A DNA stretch of 64,000 nucleotides from Sphingobacterium prati (lineage in GTDB: Bacteria; Bacteroidota; Bacteroidia; Sphingobacteriales; Sphingobacteriaceae), in the NCBI RefSeq assembly GCF_013167215.1, contig NZ_JABJWY010000024.1, positions 124,001 through 188,000 on the forward strand, given 5' to 3'. The notes under the pieces were generated by a model that saw only the letters and a list, made by a program, of their open reading frames with translations, was not told the origin of the DNA and ran no database searches. The position numbers were made by a program, and so were the translations under genes. Numbering within the stretch: the first letter of the stretch is position 1; each line of letters starts with the position of its first letter. This document shows positions 35,069-44,440 of this stretch, one piece after another.

Positions 35069-35377
35069 CTTTTAGCAATCACCCTTACATCCTTATACGG
35101 TTTATTCTTTATTGCTGAGAACAATCTTTCTGCATAGTTTACTTAAATTAGATGGTGACTATCAAGTAGGCTAAATTCCCATGTTGCCAGTGCCAGACCT
35201 ATTGCATCTATTTCCAAGGCATCCCCTAACCGGTACGTAAAGACTGCAATAGCATGCACTAGTTACAAATTGATTCCGAATTATTGAAACAATTATTTAT
35301 GTTTGCAAACTTTTCCCTTAAAATAAAGTTCATAGGAAAAAGGTGTCCGCATCGGACAAAATGTATATATATTTGAA
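35057..35377. promoter_or_regulatory. Upstream region of the acyl-CoA ligase gene
   Basis: About 310 bases without a gene after the terminator. Close to the ATG it carries a 15-base palindrome TGTCCG-CAT-CGGACA (35344-35358) and a TATATTTG box (35368-35375) only two bases before the ATG. The rest shows nothing recognisable. Confidence 0.4.
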
Positions 35378-37156
35378 ATGGAGGAAAAACTTAGATTATT
35401 TGATCTTGCCCGTCACCAGATCAGCAAATATCCCGATCTCGACATGTTTGCCCATAAGTTGGATGGTAGGTGGAACTACATCAAAACAGCTGATTTTCTT
35501 GAAAAAGTAGACAATCTTTCCAAAGGGCTGATTGAGCTTGGTGTGAAACCAAGCGAAAAGGTTGGTCTGATCGCTGGCAGCAGCATTGAATGGCACATGA
35601 TAGATTTTGCGATTCAACAGATTGGCGCCGTGGTTGTGGCCATTTATCCCAATATTACTGATACAGATTATCAATATATCTTTAATGATGCCGAAATCAG
35701 GGTCTGCATCGTTAGTAATAAGAGCTTATATGACCGCTTGATGAACTTGACAGGGTCTATTTATACATTAAAATATATTTTCTGCATTTCGGAACAGGAA
35801 TCTGTCCGAAGCTGGGATGAACTCAACGACCTTGGATCTCATTGCGCTGATGAGAAGTTGTCTCAATTACGTGAGCAGATAAAACCGGAAGATTTGGCTA
35901 CATTGATTTATACGTCTGGCACCACGGGCAAGCCAAAAGGCGTTATGCTCTCCCATAATAATATTTTTTCAAATGTACTGGGAGCTGCAGAAATCACTCC
36001 ATGTAAGGCCTATGACCGCGGACTGACTTTTCTTCCCCCCTGTCATGCCTATGAACGAATGGTCCTGTATACCTACATGTATTTAGGTTTTACCATACAT
36101 ATCGCAGAGTCTTTTGATAAAATTGGCGACAATTTAAAGGAGATAAAGCCACATATCATGACAGTAGTACCCCGTATTCTTGAGAAGGTATATGAAAAGA
36201 TCATGAAGACAGGCCATGAGCTCACCGGATTCAAAAGAAAGGTATTTGATTGGGCAGTCACTATAGCTGAAGAATATGATCCCAATCCCATAAAAAGAAG
36301 TTTCGCTTATAATATGAAACTTAAGTTGGCCAAACAACTTGTACTCAATAAATGGTACGAAGCCTTGGGAGGTGAACTGTTGACCGTTGCTTCAGGCTCA
36401 GCCTCGTTGCATAATCGGTTGACGAGAGCATTCTTGGCTGCTGGAATTCCATTGTATGAAGGGTACGGCATGACCGAAGCATCACCACTCATCTCCGTCA
36501 ACCATTATATCAAGGGCGTACGCATTGGTACCGTCGGACTTCCAGTGCGCTTCGTAGAAATCAGACTCGCTGAGGATGGTGAGATATTGGTCAAAGGGCC
36601 CAATGTGATGATGGGGTATTACAAAAATAAAGCTGAGACTGACAAAACCATTATTGATGGATGGTTGCACACCGGCGATATCGGCAAATGGGAAGACGAG
36701 AAATTCCTGAAAATTATAGACCGCAAAAAAGAAATGTTCAAAATCTCCGGTGGCAAGTATGTGATTCCACAACCTATTGAAACCAAACTTGTCGAATCCA
36801 AGTTTATTGAACAGGCCATGGTTATCGGTGATGGCATGAAATTCGCCTCTGCATTTATTGTCCCCAATTACGCTCACCTATTGGATTGGGCCAAAAATGA
36901 CGCACCTGAACTCGCCGATATGACTAAAGAGGATTTTTTGACGAATCCTGTTATTATCAAAAAGGTGAATCAAGAAGTGCGTCACGCCAATCAACATTTT
37001 GGCAACTGGGAACAAATCAAAAAACCCATTATTCTAAGGGATGAATTCACTATTGAAAATGGCGAACTGACGCCTACTTTAAAAATGAAGCGTAAAGTCA
37101 TTCTCGAACATCATCAGGAAGAATTCAATAATCTATATCAGATGGAGACCGATTGA
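35378..37156 (+). CDS. Long-chain fatty acid-CoA ligase (AMP-forming)
   Basis: 592 residues. AMP-binding signature LIYTSGTTGKPKGVMLSH near 178-195, YEGYGMTEASPLISVN near 366-381, and DGWLHTGDIGKWEDEKFLKIIDRKKEMFKISGGKYVIPQ with the conserved Asp, Arg and Lys near 424-465. Length and the N-terminal RLFDLARHQISKYPD-DMFAHKLDG match the long-chain class that activates fatty acids for beta-oxidation or lipid synthesis. No signal peptide; peripheral membrane location expected. Confidence 0.92.
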   Translation: MEEKLRLFDLARHQISKYPDLDMFAHKLDGRWNYIKTADFLEKVDNLSKGLIELGVKPSEKVGLIAGSSIEWHMIDFAIQQIGAVVVAIYPNITDTDYQYIFNDAEIRVCIVSNKSLYDRLMNLTGSIYTLKYIFCISEQESVRSWDELNDLGSHCADEKLSQLREQIKPEDLATLIYTSGTTGKPKGVMLSHNNIFSNVLGAAEITPCKAYDRGLTFLPPCHAYERMVLYTYMYLGFTIHIAESFDKIGDNLKEIKPHIMTVVPRILEKVYEKIMKTGHELTGFKRKVFDWAVTIAEEYDPNPIKRSFAYNMKLKLAKQLVLNKWYEALGGELLTVASGSASLHNRLTRAFLAAGIPLYEGYGMTEASPLISVNHYIKGVRIGTVGLPVRFVEIRLAEDGEILVKGPNVMMGYYKNKAETDKTIIDGWLHTGDIGKWEDEKFLKIIDRKKEMFKISGGKYVIPQPIETKLVESKFIEQAMVIGDGMKFASAFIVPNYAHLLDWAKNDAPELADMTKEDFLTNPVIIKKVNQEVRHANQHFGNWEQIKKPIILRDEFTIENGELTPTLKMKRKVILEHHQEEFNNLYQMETD

Positions 37157-37208
37157 TTACGTTCTCTGCGATTAATGTATCTTCGCGATAATTTGTAAAA
37201 AGTATCAT

Positions 37209-37784
37209 ATGAAATTATTAAAGGATAGAATCCTTCATGACGGCAAAAGCCTCGCTGGCGGCATACTCAAAGTAGATAATTTTATCAACCACCAAATGGA
37301 TCCCGTGTTGATGAAGTCTATTGCGGTGGAATTTGTCCGTCGTTTTGCAGATCTACCTATCAACAAGATCATAACGATTGAAGCAAGTGGCATCGCACCG
37401 GCCATTATGTTGGGGTACCTGTTAGAACTCCCCGTTGTCTTTGTTAAAAAAGCTAAGCCCAAGACTATGGGTGACATGTACGTTAGTGAAGTACATTCTT
37501 TTACCAAAAATCGAACTTACGATATATGCGTAAGTAAGGAATTTCTCGTTCCCGAGGATAAGGTACTCTTTATTGACGATTTCCTCGCCAATGGAAATGC
37601 GGCATTTGGTATTATGGATCTCATCCAACAGTCAGGTGCATCGCTATTAGGAATGGGGTTCATTATTGAAAAATCGTTTCAGGAAGGCGGCAAAAGGTTG
37701 CGGGAATTATCCGATATCCGGATAGCATCTTTAGCACGAATAAAATTTTTGGAAGTGGACACAGTCGGCTTCGAAGAAGATTAA
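37209..37784 (+). CDS. xpt: Xanthine phosphoribosyltransferase
   Basis: 191 residues. Starts [32 protein letters not shown], a family hallmark; [18 protein letters not shown] is the flexible loop region and [13 protein letters not shown] near 118-130 the PRPP motif; [16 protein letters not shown] precedes it. It salvages xanthine to XMP. Single gene; the ATG is 52 bases after the ligase stop with a TATCTTCG box between, suggesting its own promoter. Confidence 0.92.
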   Translation: MKLLKDRILHDGKSLAGGILKVDNFINHQMDPVLMKSIAVEFVRRFADLPINKIITIEASGIAPAIMLGYLLELPVVFVKKAKPKTMGDMYVSEVHSFTKNRTYDICVSKEFLVPEDKVLFIDDFLANGNAAFGIMDLIQQSGASLLGMGFIIEKSFQEGGKRLRELSDIRIASLARIKFLEVDTVGFEED

Positions 37785-37795
37785 CAACACAATAA

Positions 37796-37828
37796 AAAAG
37801 CCTCATCCCTTACGGAAATGAGGCTTTT
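37796..37828. terminator. Terminator between xpt and the basic exported protein
   Basis: Perfect 11-bp stem AAAAGCCTCAT / ATGAGGCTTTT, 11-base loop. T-rich on the minus strand as well, so it serves both convergent genes. Confidence 0.85.
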
Positions 37829-37857
37829 AAGTTCAAACAACAAGATAAATTATACTT

Positions 37858-38343
37858 TTAATCCCAACGATAGTCATCATAAAAATCTTCGGGGTGTCTG
37901 CTGATAGGTACATCCTTTACAACCCGAATATTAGCTGAACCTAGATTAACATTCAACATAAAAGAAGGTACACTTGCGGAAAAACTCCATCGTCCGTTTC
38001 TCATATAAACATATCCATTCCTATAAGGGTCATAAAATGTTTTATAATCCCTAAAGTAAACGTGGTGCCTATTATCATATCGATGTGCTCTCGCCCATGC
38101 TGGAGGACCATGTCGGTATTCCTTGCGGTAACGCTTGGCTACCTTATTGTAGTGCTTCCGCTCTTCCTTTTCTCTTTTTTCCCAATATTTGCGTTCTTCT
38201 TTATCCCTTTTTTCCTCGTATTTTCTATACTCTTTATCATGCTTCCATTCTCTATCATTTCCGCGATGTTGAGCTGACGATTCTTTCGGAGTTATTAAAG
38301 CAAGTCCTCCTATTGCCAATGCGAAGTATAATATCTTTTTCAT
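37858..38343 (-). CDS. Exported highly charged protein of unknown function
   Basis: 161 residues from the ATG at 38343, chosen because it begins a good signal peptide (MKKILYFALAIGGLALITP..SSAQ). Residues ~28-75 are a Lys/Glu/Arg-rich helix with repeated EKRDKEERKYW-type units; then HGPPAWARAHRYDNRHHVYFRDYKTFYDPYRNGYVYMRNGRWSFS, an aromatic/basic segment seen in small RcnB-like or swarming-related periplasmic proteins. No firm family. Low-complexity helix limits inference. Confidence 0.6.
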   Translation of the reverse strand: MKKILYFALAIGGLALITPKESSAQHRGNDREWKHDKEYRKYEEKRDKEERKYWEKREKEERKHYNKVAKRYRKEYRHGPPAWARAHRYDNRHHVYFRDYKTFYDPYRNGYVYMRNGRWSFSASVPSFMLNVNLGSANIRVVKDVPISRHPEDFYDDYRWD

Positions 38344-38508
38344 AACAACACAATTAAATTTGTAAATCAAGTACCCTGTCGCCTATTTTTCACTTTTTTA
38401 TAAGCGTTTCTATTGGTATGACATCTGTGTTTGAACAAAGGTTTAATTCATCCCCATAAAATTAATTTGTCCGGATATGAATCCGTTCCCATTCCAGTCA
38501 ATTTAACG

Positions 38509-38516
38509 TATCTTTG
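38509..38516 (+). promoter_or_regulatory. TATCTTTG box adjacent to the mnmE start
   Basis: Exact TAnnTTTG, ending four bases before the ATG. If used, the mnmE mRNA would have almost no leader. Confidence 0.35.
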
Positions 38517-38520
38517 CAAC

Positions 38521-39900
38521 ATGTCCAATACAGGTTATATTACTGAAGATACGATTGTCGCATTGGCGACACCCTCCGGAGCTAATGGTGCGATTGCTGT
38601 AATTCGCGTTTCGGGTCAACAAGCAATTAAAATTACCAATGCCATTTTCAAGGGTAAAGACCTATGTCAGCAAGCCTCCCACACGATTCATTTCGGAACC
38701 ATCCGTGATGGTGAAGAGATTATTGATGAGGTACTGGTATCCTTATTTGTCGCACCCAATTCCTACACCAAAGAAAATTCGGTGGAAATATCTACGCATA
38801 ATTCCAAATATATTATTGAGCGTGTTATTCATTTGCTCATCAAACAAGGAGCCCGAGCAGCCCGCGCTGGCGAATTTACGCTTCGTGCGTTCCTAAATGG
38901 CGGAATGGATCTTTCACAAGCCGAAGCTGTTGCCGATTTGATTGCCTCTAATTCCGCAGCATCACATCAAATAGCCATGCAACAAATGCGGGGTGGATTT
39001 TCCAATCAGCTTAAATCCCTTCGCGAAGACTTGATTCATTTCGCCTCCCTCATCGAGCTCGAATTGGATTTTTCAGAGGAAGATGTGGAATTTGCAAATA
39101 GAGAGCAGCTAAAGAATTTAATCAATAAAATAAAGGTCATTGTACAAAAATTGATTATATCCTTTGAACAGGGAAATGTGTTAAAAAATGGCGTTCCCGT
39201 AGTCATTGCCGGGAAACCAAATGTAGGCAAATCAACCCTACTCAATGCTTTCCTAAACGAAGAGCGCGCTATCGTGTCGGACATTGCAGGAACTACTCGT
39301 GATACCATTGAAGATGAAATTAACATCCATGGGGTGACCTTTCGATTTATAGATACCGCAGGTATTCGTGAGACCGCAGATATTATTGAAGCAAAGGGAG
39401 TTGAGCGTACCCGTGCAAAAATGAAGCAGGCGAGACTGATTATTTATCTTTTTGATCCGCTACAGGACAAAGTAGACGAAGTGCAATCTCAGTTGCAGGA
39501 AGTTCAAAACCTTCAAATTCCATTTTTGACCATCATCAATAAGGCTGATCTATTATCCGACCAGCAAAAAGATGAATACGCTTCACTGAATCCCCTTTAT
39601 ATTTCGGCTAAAGAGCAAATCGGTGTTGAAGAATTGAAAGAAGAACTTATCAATAGCGTGCAGCTGGGAAATTTGAATACTGACGATGTGATGGTCACCA
39701 ATATTCGACATGTCGAAGCATTGCAGAAAACATCTGACTCACTTGAGCGTGTATTATTCGGCATTGATAATCCAGTCACTTCGGATTTCTTGGCGATGGA
39801 TATCCGTCAGGCACTATATCACCTTGGCGAGATCACGGGAACTGTGTCGACAGACGATTTACTGGATAATATCTTTTCCAAGTTCTGTATCGGGAAGTAA
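38521..39900 (+). CDS. mnmE: tRNA uridine-5-carboxymethylaminomethyl(34) synthesis GTPase MnmE
   Basis: 459 residues from the ATG at 38521; a longer open frame to 38431 is upstream noise. N-terminal folate-binding domain (DTIVALATPSGANGAIAVIRVSG), helical domain, inserted Ras-like G domain with GKPNVGKS at 231-238, DIAGTTRD, DTAG and NKAD motifs, and the C-terminal CIGK with the catalytic Cys at 456. With MnmG it modifies wobble uridines of tRNA. Stands alone here. Confidence 0.95.
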   Translation: MSNTGYITEDTIVALATPSGANGAIAVIRVSGQQAIKITNAIFKGKDLCQQASHTIHFGTIRDGEEIIDEVLVSLFVAPNSYTKENSVEISTHNSKYIIERVIHLLIKQGARAARAGEFTLRAFLNGGMDLSQAEAVADLIASNSAASHQIAMQQMRGGFSNQLKSLREDLIHFASLIELELDFSEEDVEFANREQLKNLINKIKVIVQKLIISFEQGNVLKNGVPVVIAGKPNVGKSTLLNAFLNEERAIVSDIAGTTRDTIEDEINIHGVTFRFIDTAGIRETADIIEAKGVERTRAKMKQARLIIYLFDPLQDKVDEVQSQLQEVQNLQIPFLTIINKADLLSDQQKDEYASLNPLYISAKEQIGVEELKEELINSVQLGNLNTDDVMVTNIRHVEALQKTSDSLERVLFGIDNPVTSDFLAMDIRQALYHLGEITGTVSTDDLLDNIFSKFCIGK

Positions 39901-40367
39901 GTTACTTTTCAATGAAAAAATCCAACAAACCTTGTTGTCGATTTTTAAGAAATCGAATAATCACTTTTCAAAGATGTTAAGTTAATTCCGATGAAGATCA
40001 AGCAAATCTTAATTCATCCTTCGCGAATTGTAAGATATTCCAATTCGCGAAGGATGACTCTTAAGTTCAAAAAAATATCGGAGTTGATATGAGATAGCGT
40101 AAATAGATCTATTTGTTTTTTAACAGCGGTCTTGGATCAAAAACTACCTTTATCTTCAGGGATCAACCCGTTTTCTACCTGATACCAGCCTGCACTACGT
40201 CTAGTTTCTGACGGTGCCCTCTCCGTCCGAGGCCTTAAATCAGACGCTCAATTACCAAAAAACCAGAGCAACTCCAGCTTTCCATTAATTAAAGTATTGC
40301 GAACATTTTTTTCGCTAAACATTACACTACAAGCCCTTATTTATGTTAATTTAGCGGATTCATTTTC
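39901..40367. other. Gene-free stretch with a long hairpin
   Basis: 467 bases between mnmE and the histidine kinase. Holds a 17-bp perfect hairpin (40014-40057) and a locally GC-richer segment (about 40130-40270) with short open frames on both strands but no recognisable gene. Confidence 0.45.
40014..40057. repeat. Perfect 17-bp inverted repeat with TTCGCGAA core in each arm
   Basis: Arms TCATCCTTCGCGAATTG and its exact complement, separated by ten bases. No U-tract follows on either strand. May be the mnmE terminator in an unusual form, or a protein-binding site. Confidence 0.65.
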
Positions 40368-41675
40368 ATGAGCAGATTAAATAAAATTATGAACTATATC
40401 CGAAGATATTGGAATATACTTACAAATATCGGTACACGTCCGGATATGCCCTATGTTGACCTCAAAAGGATACAGATGGTCAACCTGATTGCCTTATTAT
40501 GTTTATTGCCTACACTTTGCTTTTTCGCCATTAATATCATTGACCATCGCTACCTGCTTTCAACAATAAACCTATCCAATACCATTTGCTCAATCTCTGT
40601 ACTCCTATTACAATACGATTCTAAACATAATTTTGCTAAGGCAATGCTATTGATCAGTAATTTTATTTTCTTCTTTCTGGGCGCTATATTATTTAAAAAC
40701 GGGGGCGAATATTTTCTGTTGTGTACCCTAATAGCTTCGATGTTGCTTTATGATAACCGTCGCATCCATATTATTTTCTGTCTGGCGACTATTGTTTCCA
40801 TCTCATTACTCTATCTCTTCCCCACAATTGTTCCTGTTGCCCAACATGTGCCCAAATGGAGGCAAATCTTTAATATTAGCAATGCACTTGCCTTTATCGT
40901 TATCGCAGTAAACTTCTTCATACAGATTATTTATAACAATACGGAGAAAATCGAAGAACAGCGACATAAGTTAGAATCGATGAACCGCGATAAGGAAAAA
41001 ATATTCTCCATTGTTGCCCATGACATCAAAAGTCCATTGGCCAGCCTCGAAGCATTGGTACTGATGCTCCGTGATCAAATACTCAACAACAATATATCCA
41101 AAGAATATATCCAGCAGCTTTATCAACAGATCGTACAGCAAAACCAAGCGCTGGACGATTTTCTCCAATGGGGTAGTAGCAGTATGCGTGGCATTACTAG
41201 CCCAGCAGCATTGGTCGTTGTCAAACCATTGATTCACGATATCATAACCTTGTTTGCCGATCAGATACAAACAAAAGAGCTCAAGGTTAAGATTGATATA
41301 CCTGAGGCAACTCATATCCTTGCAAATAAGGATCATGCAGCCATTATTCTTCGTAACCTTATTAGTAATGCTATCAAATTCAGTTATGTGGCAGGCAAAA
41401 TAAGTATCTTTTGCAGCAAGGAAGACACCTATACCCATATTCATATACAGGATGAGGGTATTGGAATTACCCCATCCAAATCAGCACTACTTTTTAATGT
41501 CATCCAACACAAGTCGTTCGGTACAGAAGACGAACCCGGATCGGGCCTAGGGCTCGTCTTGTGCAAAGATCTCATTGAACGCAATAAAGGCCTTGTACAT
41601 ATTCAGAGCATTCCGCAAAAAGGTTCTATTTTTACAGTCAGCCTACCCACTTATCCAGCTGTAAAGCGCCTCTAA
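40368..41675 (+). CDS. Membrane sensor histidine kinase
   Basis: 435 residues. Six hydrophobic segments in residues ~30-195 form the sensor part, with no large extracellular loop. A short coiled coil (EEQRHKLESMNRDKEK) leads to HisKA with phospho-acceptor H218 in IVAHDIKSPLASLEAL, followed by HATPase_c: NLISNAIKFSY, DEGIGITPS and GSGLGLVLCKDLIERNKG. No receiver domain and no neighbouring response regulator, so it is an orphan. Signal unknown. Confidence 0.88.
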   Translation: MSRLNKIMNYIRRYWNILTNIGTRPDMPYVDLKRIQMVNLIALLCLLPTLCFFAINIIDHRYLLSTINLSNTICSISVLLLQYDSKHNFAKAMLLISNFIFFFLGAILFKNGGEYFLLCTLIASMLLYDNRRIHIIFCLATIVSISLLYLFPTIVPVAQHVPKWRQIFNISNALAFIVIAVNFFIQIIYNNTEKIEEQRHKLESMNRDKEKIFSIVAHDIKSPLASLEALVLMLRDQILNNNISKEYIQQLYQQIVQQNQALDDFLQWGSSSMRGITSPAALVVVKPLIHDIITLFADQIQTKELKVKIDIPEATHILANKDHAAIILRNLISNAIKFSYVAGKISIFCSKEDTYTHIHIQDEGIGITPSKSALLFNVIQHKSFGTEDEPGSGLGLVLCKDLIERNKGLVHIQSIPQKGSIFTVSLPTYPAVKRL

Positions 41676-41740
41676 AAATGAAAGCATCGTCCATTATCAA
41701 AAGTTGGTCCCGCTCCCTTATTAATATGTTCCGATAAAAA

Positions 41741-41776
41741 CTGAAGGAAAAAATCCATAATCATTTTTTCCTTCAG
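41741..41776. terminator. Terminator-like hairpin after the histidine kinase
   Basis: Perfect 14-bp stem CTGAAGGAAAAAAT / ATTTTTTCCTTCAG, 8-base loop. T-run is part of the stem; it can act on both strands between these convergent genes. Confidence 0.7.
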
Positions 41777-41853
41777 TACATTATCCAACGCACTTAAATT
41801 GATAGAAGTGAAAATTCCTCCGTCTAAGCGAACCGCTCGGAAATAGAAAGAGT

Positions 41854-42723
41854 TTATTCAAGTGTACCAAATTTTCCAGCTTGAAAGTCTTCAAAAGCTT
41901 GGTAGATTTCCTCTTGTGTATTCATGACAAAAGGACCATAACTCACAATTGGCTCATCGATCGGTTCGCCACTCATAAACAATAAGACCGCTTGTTCGTT
42001 AGCTTTGACCATTATTTCTTCGCCAACATTTTCAAATAGCACAAAACTATGTTCTTTGGCTGACTCTCCATTTACCTCTATCTCACCATTGATGACCAAG
42101 ATAGCGGAGTTGTGTTGCGCAGGAATATGAAACGCTGTCTGTCCTCCCTTTCTCAATTTAATGTCAAAGAGATTTACCGGTGTATATGTTTTGGCGGGGC
42201 CTTTTGTATCTTGAAATGCACCTGCAATAACATTAACAACTCCAGCCTCTTCCGGTAGCTGCACTTTACCCATCTGATCTGCGGTGATGCCTTGATAATG
42301 TGCCGTTGTAGACTTGTCCTTCGCCGGTAGGTTTACCCAAAGCTGTACCATTTCGAATGGTCCACCCGCCTTAGAGAAATTCTCTTCATGGTATTCTTTG
42401 TGCAATATCCCCGCTCCGGCTGTCATCCATTGGACATCCCCAGGATTGATTATACCACTATTACCCGAACTATCGTGATGCGCAACGCTACCTTTATAAG
42501 CGATTGTCACGGTCTCAAAACCTTTATGCGGATGAACATCGACCCCACGAATATGGTCTGATGGACCGAAATCAAATTCCGCGTTGAAATCCAACAAAAG
42601 GAAAGGACTCATCCTCCTTTTGGTAATCCCGTTTCCGGGAACCATATTATACACACGGAATCCGTCCCCTACCATACCTGGTTGCGCGGGGCGAGGGAAG
42701 ATTTTTTCAATTGATTTTTTCAT
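41854..42723 (-). CDS. Pirin family protein
   Basis: 289 residues with two cupin domains. The metal site is in HPHKGFETVTIAYKGSVAHHDSSGN, then INPGDVQWMTAGAGILHKEYHEE, near 61-109, with His and Glu ligands as in pirin/YhhW. YhhW-type members have quercetin 2,3-dioxygenase activity in vitro; the cell role is unclear. C-terminal cupin has PIVSYGPFVMNTQEEIYQAFEDFQAGKFG, which is standard. Single gene. Confidence 0.92.
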   Translation of the reverse strand: MKKSIEKIFPRPAQPGMVGDGFRVYNMVPGNGITKRRMSPFLLLDFNAEFDFGPSDHIRGVDVHPHKGFETVTIAYKGSVAHHDSSGNSGIINPGDVQWMTAGAGILHKEYHEENFSKAGGPFEMVQLWVNLPAKDKSTTAHYQGITADQMGKVQLPEEAGVVNVIAGAFQDTKGPAKTYTPVNLFDIKLRKGGQTAFHIPAQHNSAILVINGEIEVNGESAKEHSFVLFENVGEEIMVKANEQAVLLFMSGEPIDEPIVSYGPFVMNTQEEIYQAFEDFQAGKFGTLE

Positions 42724-42791
42724 GTCTAGTACTCCTATTTTATGAATTCTTACAGCAATAAATGCTGCTTGCTTGCTTGCTTTTGTATAGT

Positions 42792-42823
42792 CAAATTTAA
42801 GCTATCACTGAGGTACAATCCAA
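42792..42823 (-). promoter_or_regulatory. Putative pirin promoter
   Basis: On the minus strand TTG at 42821-42823 and TAAATTTG at 42792-42799, about 21 bases apart, fit the -33/-7 pattern of the phylum. The start codon is 69 bases downstream. Confidence 0.4.
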
Positions 42824-43743
42824 TAAACTAGCTTAAGTGAAGAACTTAATGTAGTTTAATAATCTACTATTTTATGCGCTGTGTAAATAAGGTTAGGCAT
42901 AAAGTCACGGGATCACGAAAATAACAACTCTCAATTGCTTACGACGGATATCTAGGCATTAATAATCAATTCAGTTAATAATCACAGAAAACTCAATATG
43001 AAATATTTATAAAAAAAAATATTTCATAAAACCTCTTCTCCGATCCCCCGATCTCCTTCCTCACGGCATAGACGAACAGTAGTCGACAAAATTGCGTGAA
43101 AGGTGATTCCCTCAATTGCGTAAAGCAATCGTGTCCAGCGGCGTCCAGGTCAACAACAAAACAATGCGAAGGATGCTTGGTAAGGATTATCCTTCTTCTC
43201 CGGATACTATAGACATCCCATGCAAAATTTCCTTGTGGAAGAGCACTGATAAAGGTCAAATTAATAATCCCGCTGTATGCGGGATAGCCTTTTCAGCGGC
43301 GGTACATTTAATAGAACCTACGTTTGTATTTAGCCGAATTACTTTTCAAAACGACGGACCAACTAGTATACTAATCATTTTCCCCTCCAAAAGCTCGTTA
43401 TAACCAATGGTTATAGGGGATCATCCAAATTACTACATTTTTAATTTACATAATCAACATAATCCGCTTAACAACAAAAAGTAACATTAAATAAAATCAA
43501 CTTCATCTATTATTTATCTTCCCCAGAATTTCAAGAATTTTGGTTCACCAAAAACAATACCCACCAATCACATTCATTCTCAAATAATATTTTATTATCG
43601 TTTCCATTCAGACACAAATTTGCTGGTATTTACCATATCGATCCTCTTCCAAAGTCTGAGCTCTTATAATGAAAGAAACGCGGAGCCAGCCTAAACAATC
43701 TCTACGCTCTGACTGTTCTTTTATAAAAAAGAACGACTAGATT
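42824..43743. other. About 0.9 kb with no recognisable gene
   Basis: Open frames of 88-95 codons occur on both strands around 42993-43403 but neither has a family, a convincing start, or matching codon use. A short hairpin ATCCCGC / GCGGGAT lies at about 43268-43286. The last 300 bases are very AT-rich and precede the DinB gene. No small RNA structure could be assigned. Confidence 0.5.
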
Positions 43744-44259
43744 ATGATCATGGAAAACATTTTAATAAAAGATATTATTCAACAATTAAAGGATGTCCAT
43801 ACAGCGGACCTTTGGATTGACGAAAATTTCGAAAAGAAACTAACTCAAGTTAACGCAACGACAGCTTTTGAACGACCTATCCCCCAAATGCATAGTATCG
43901 CCGAATTGGTATCCCATTTGATCGAATGGCGTAGTGAAGTTTTAAGCCGCTTAAAAGGCAATCCTCGTGGGCTCGAGATGAGTGATGCGGCAAACTGGCG
44001 CACCAATGAAGAGTTGAAAATACGTGGCTGGGAGATGCTACTGAGTGATTTTCAAGCAACACAGCAAAACATCATCACTTTTCTAGAAGGAAAAGACGAT
44101 ACTTTCCTTCATACCGCTTATCCCCATGCTGACCCTACTTTGCCGCACGACCATAAATACATGTTAACAGGTCTAATCCATCACGACTTCTACCATCTGG
44201 GACAGATGGGAATAACGATTAAATTTCTGAAAATTAAAAACTTAAATACAAATAAATAA
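43744..44259 (+). CDS. DinB-family protein
   Basis: 171 residues, four-helix bundle. Three histidines form the expected metal site: one in HSIAELVSHLIEWR (near 50-58) and two in LIHHDFYHLGQMG near 146-154. Members of the DinB/YfiT group include thiol transferases and DNA-damage-induced proteins of unknown reaction. Two ATGs six bases apart (43744, 43750) could both serve as start. Single gene. Confidence 0.87.
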   Translation: MIMENILIKDIIQQLKDVHTADLWIDENFEKKLTQVNATTAFERPIPQMHSIAELVSHLIEWRSEVLSRLKGNPRGLEMSDAANWRTNEELKIRGWEMLLSDFQATQQNIITFLEGKDDTFLHTAYPHADPTLPHDHKYMLTGLIHHDFYHLGQMGITIKFLKIKNLNTNK

Positions 44260-44440
44260 ACTTATACTTACCCTTATCTCAGTAAATTCGAAGTCGTTTT
44301 AAGACAGGATATGGATAGCTTTGCTACAATAGTTGGCCAGCACTAGTAGATAATTATGGCAGGATGATTTCATCATCATTTATTAAATTGTTTTTAGTAA
44401 ATTGTGGATCGAATAATTTTTTGAAACCAACCCTATATCT

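Noticed and set aside
42993..43403. Overlapping open frames of 88-95 codons
   Set aside because: No family, no start context, and both strands open over the same bases; treated as chance.
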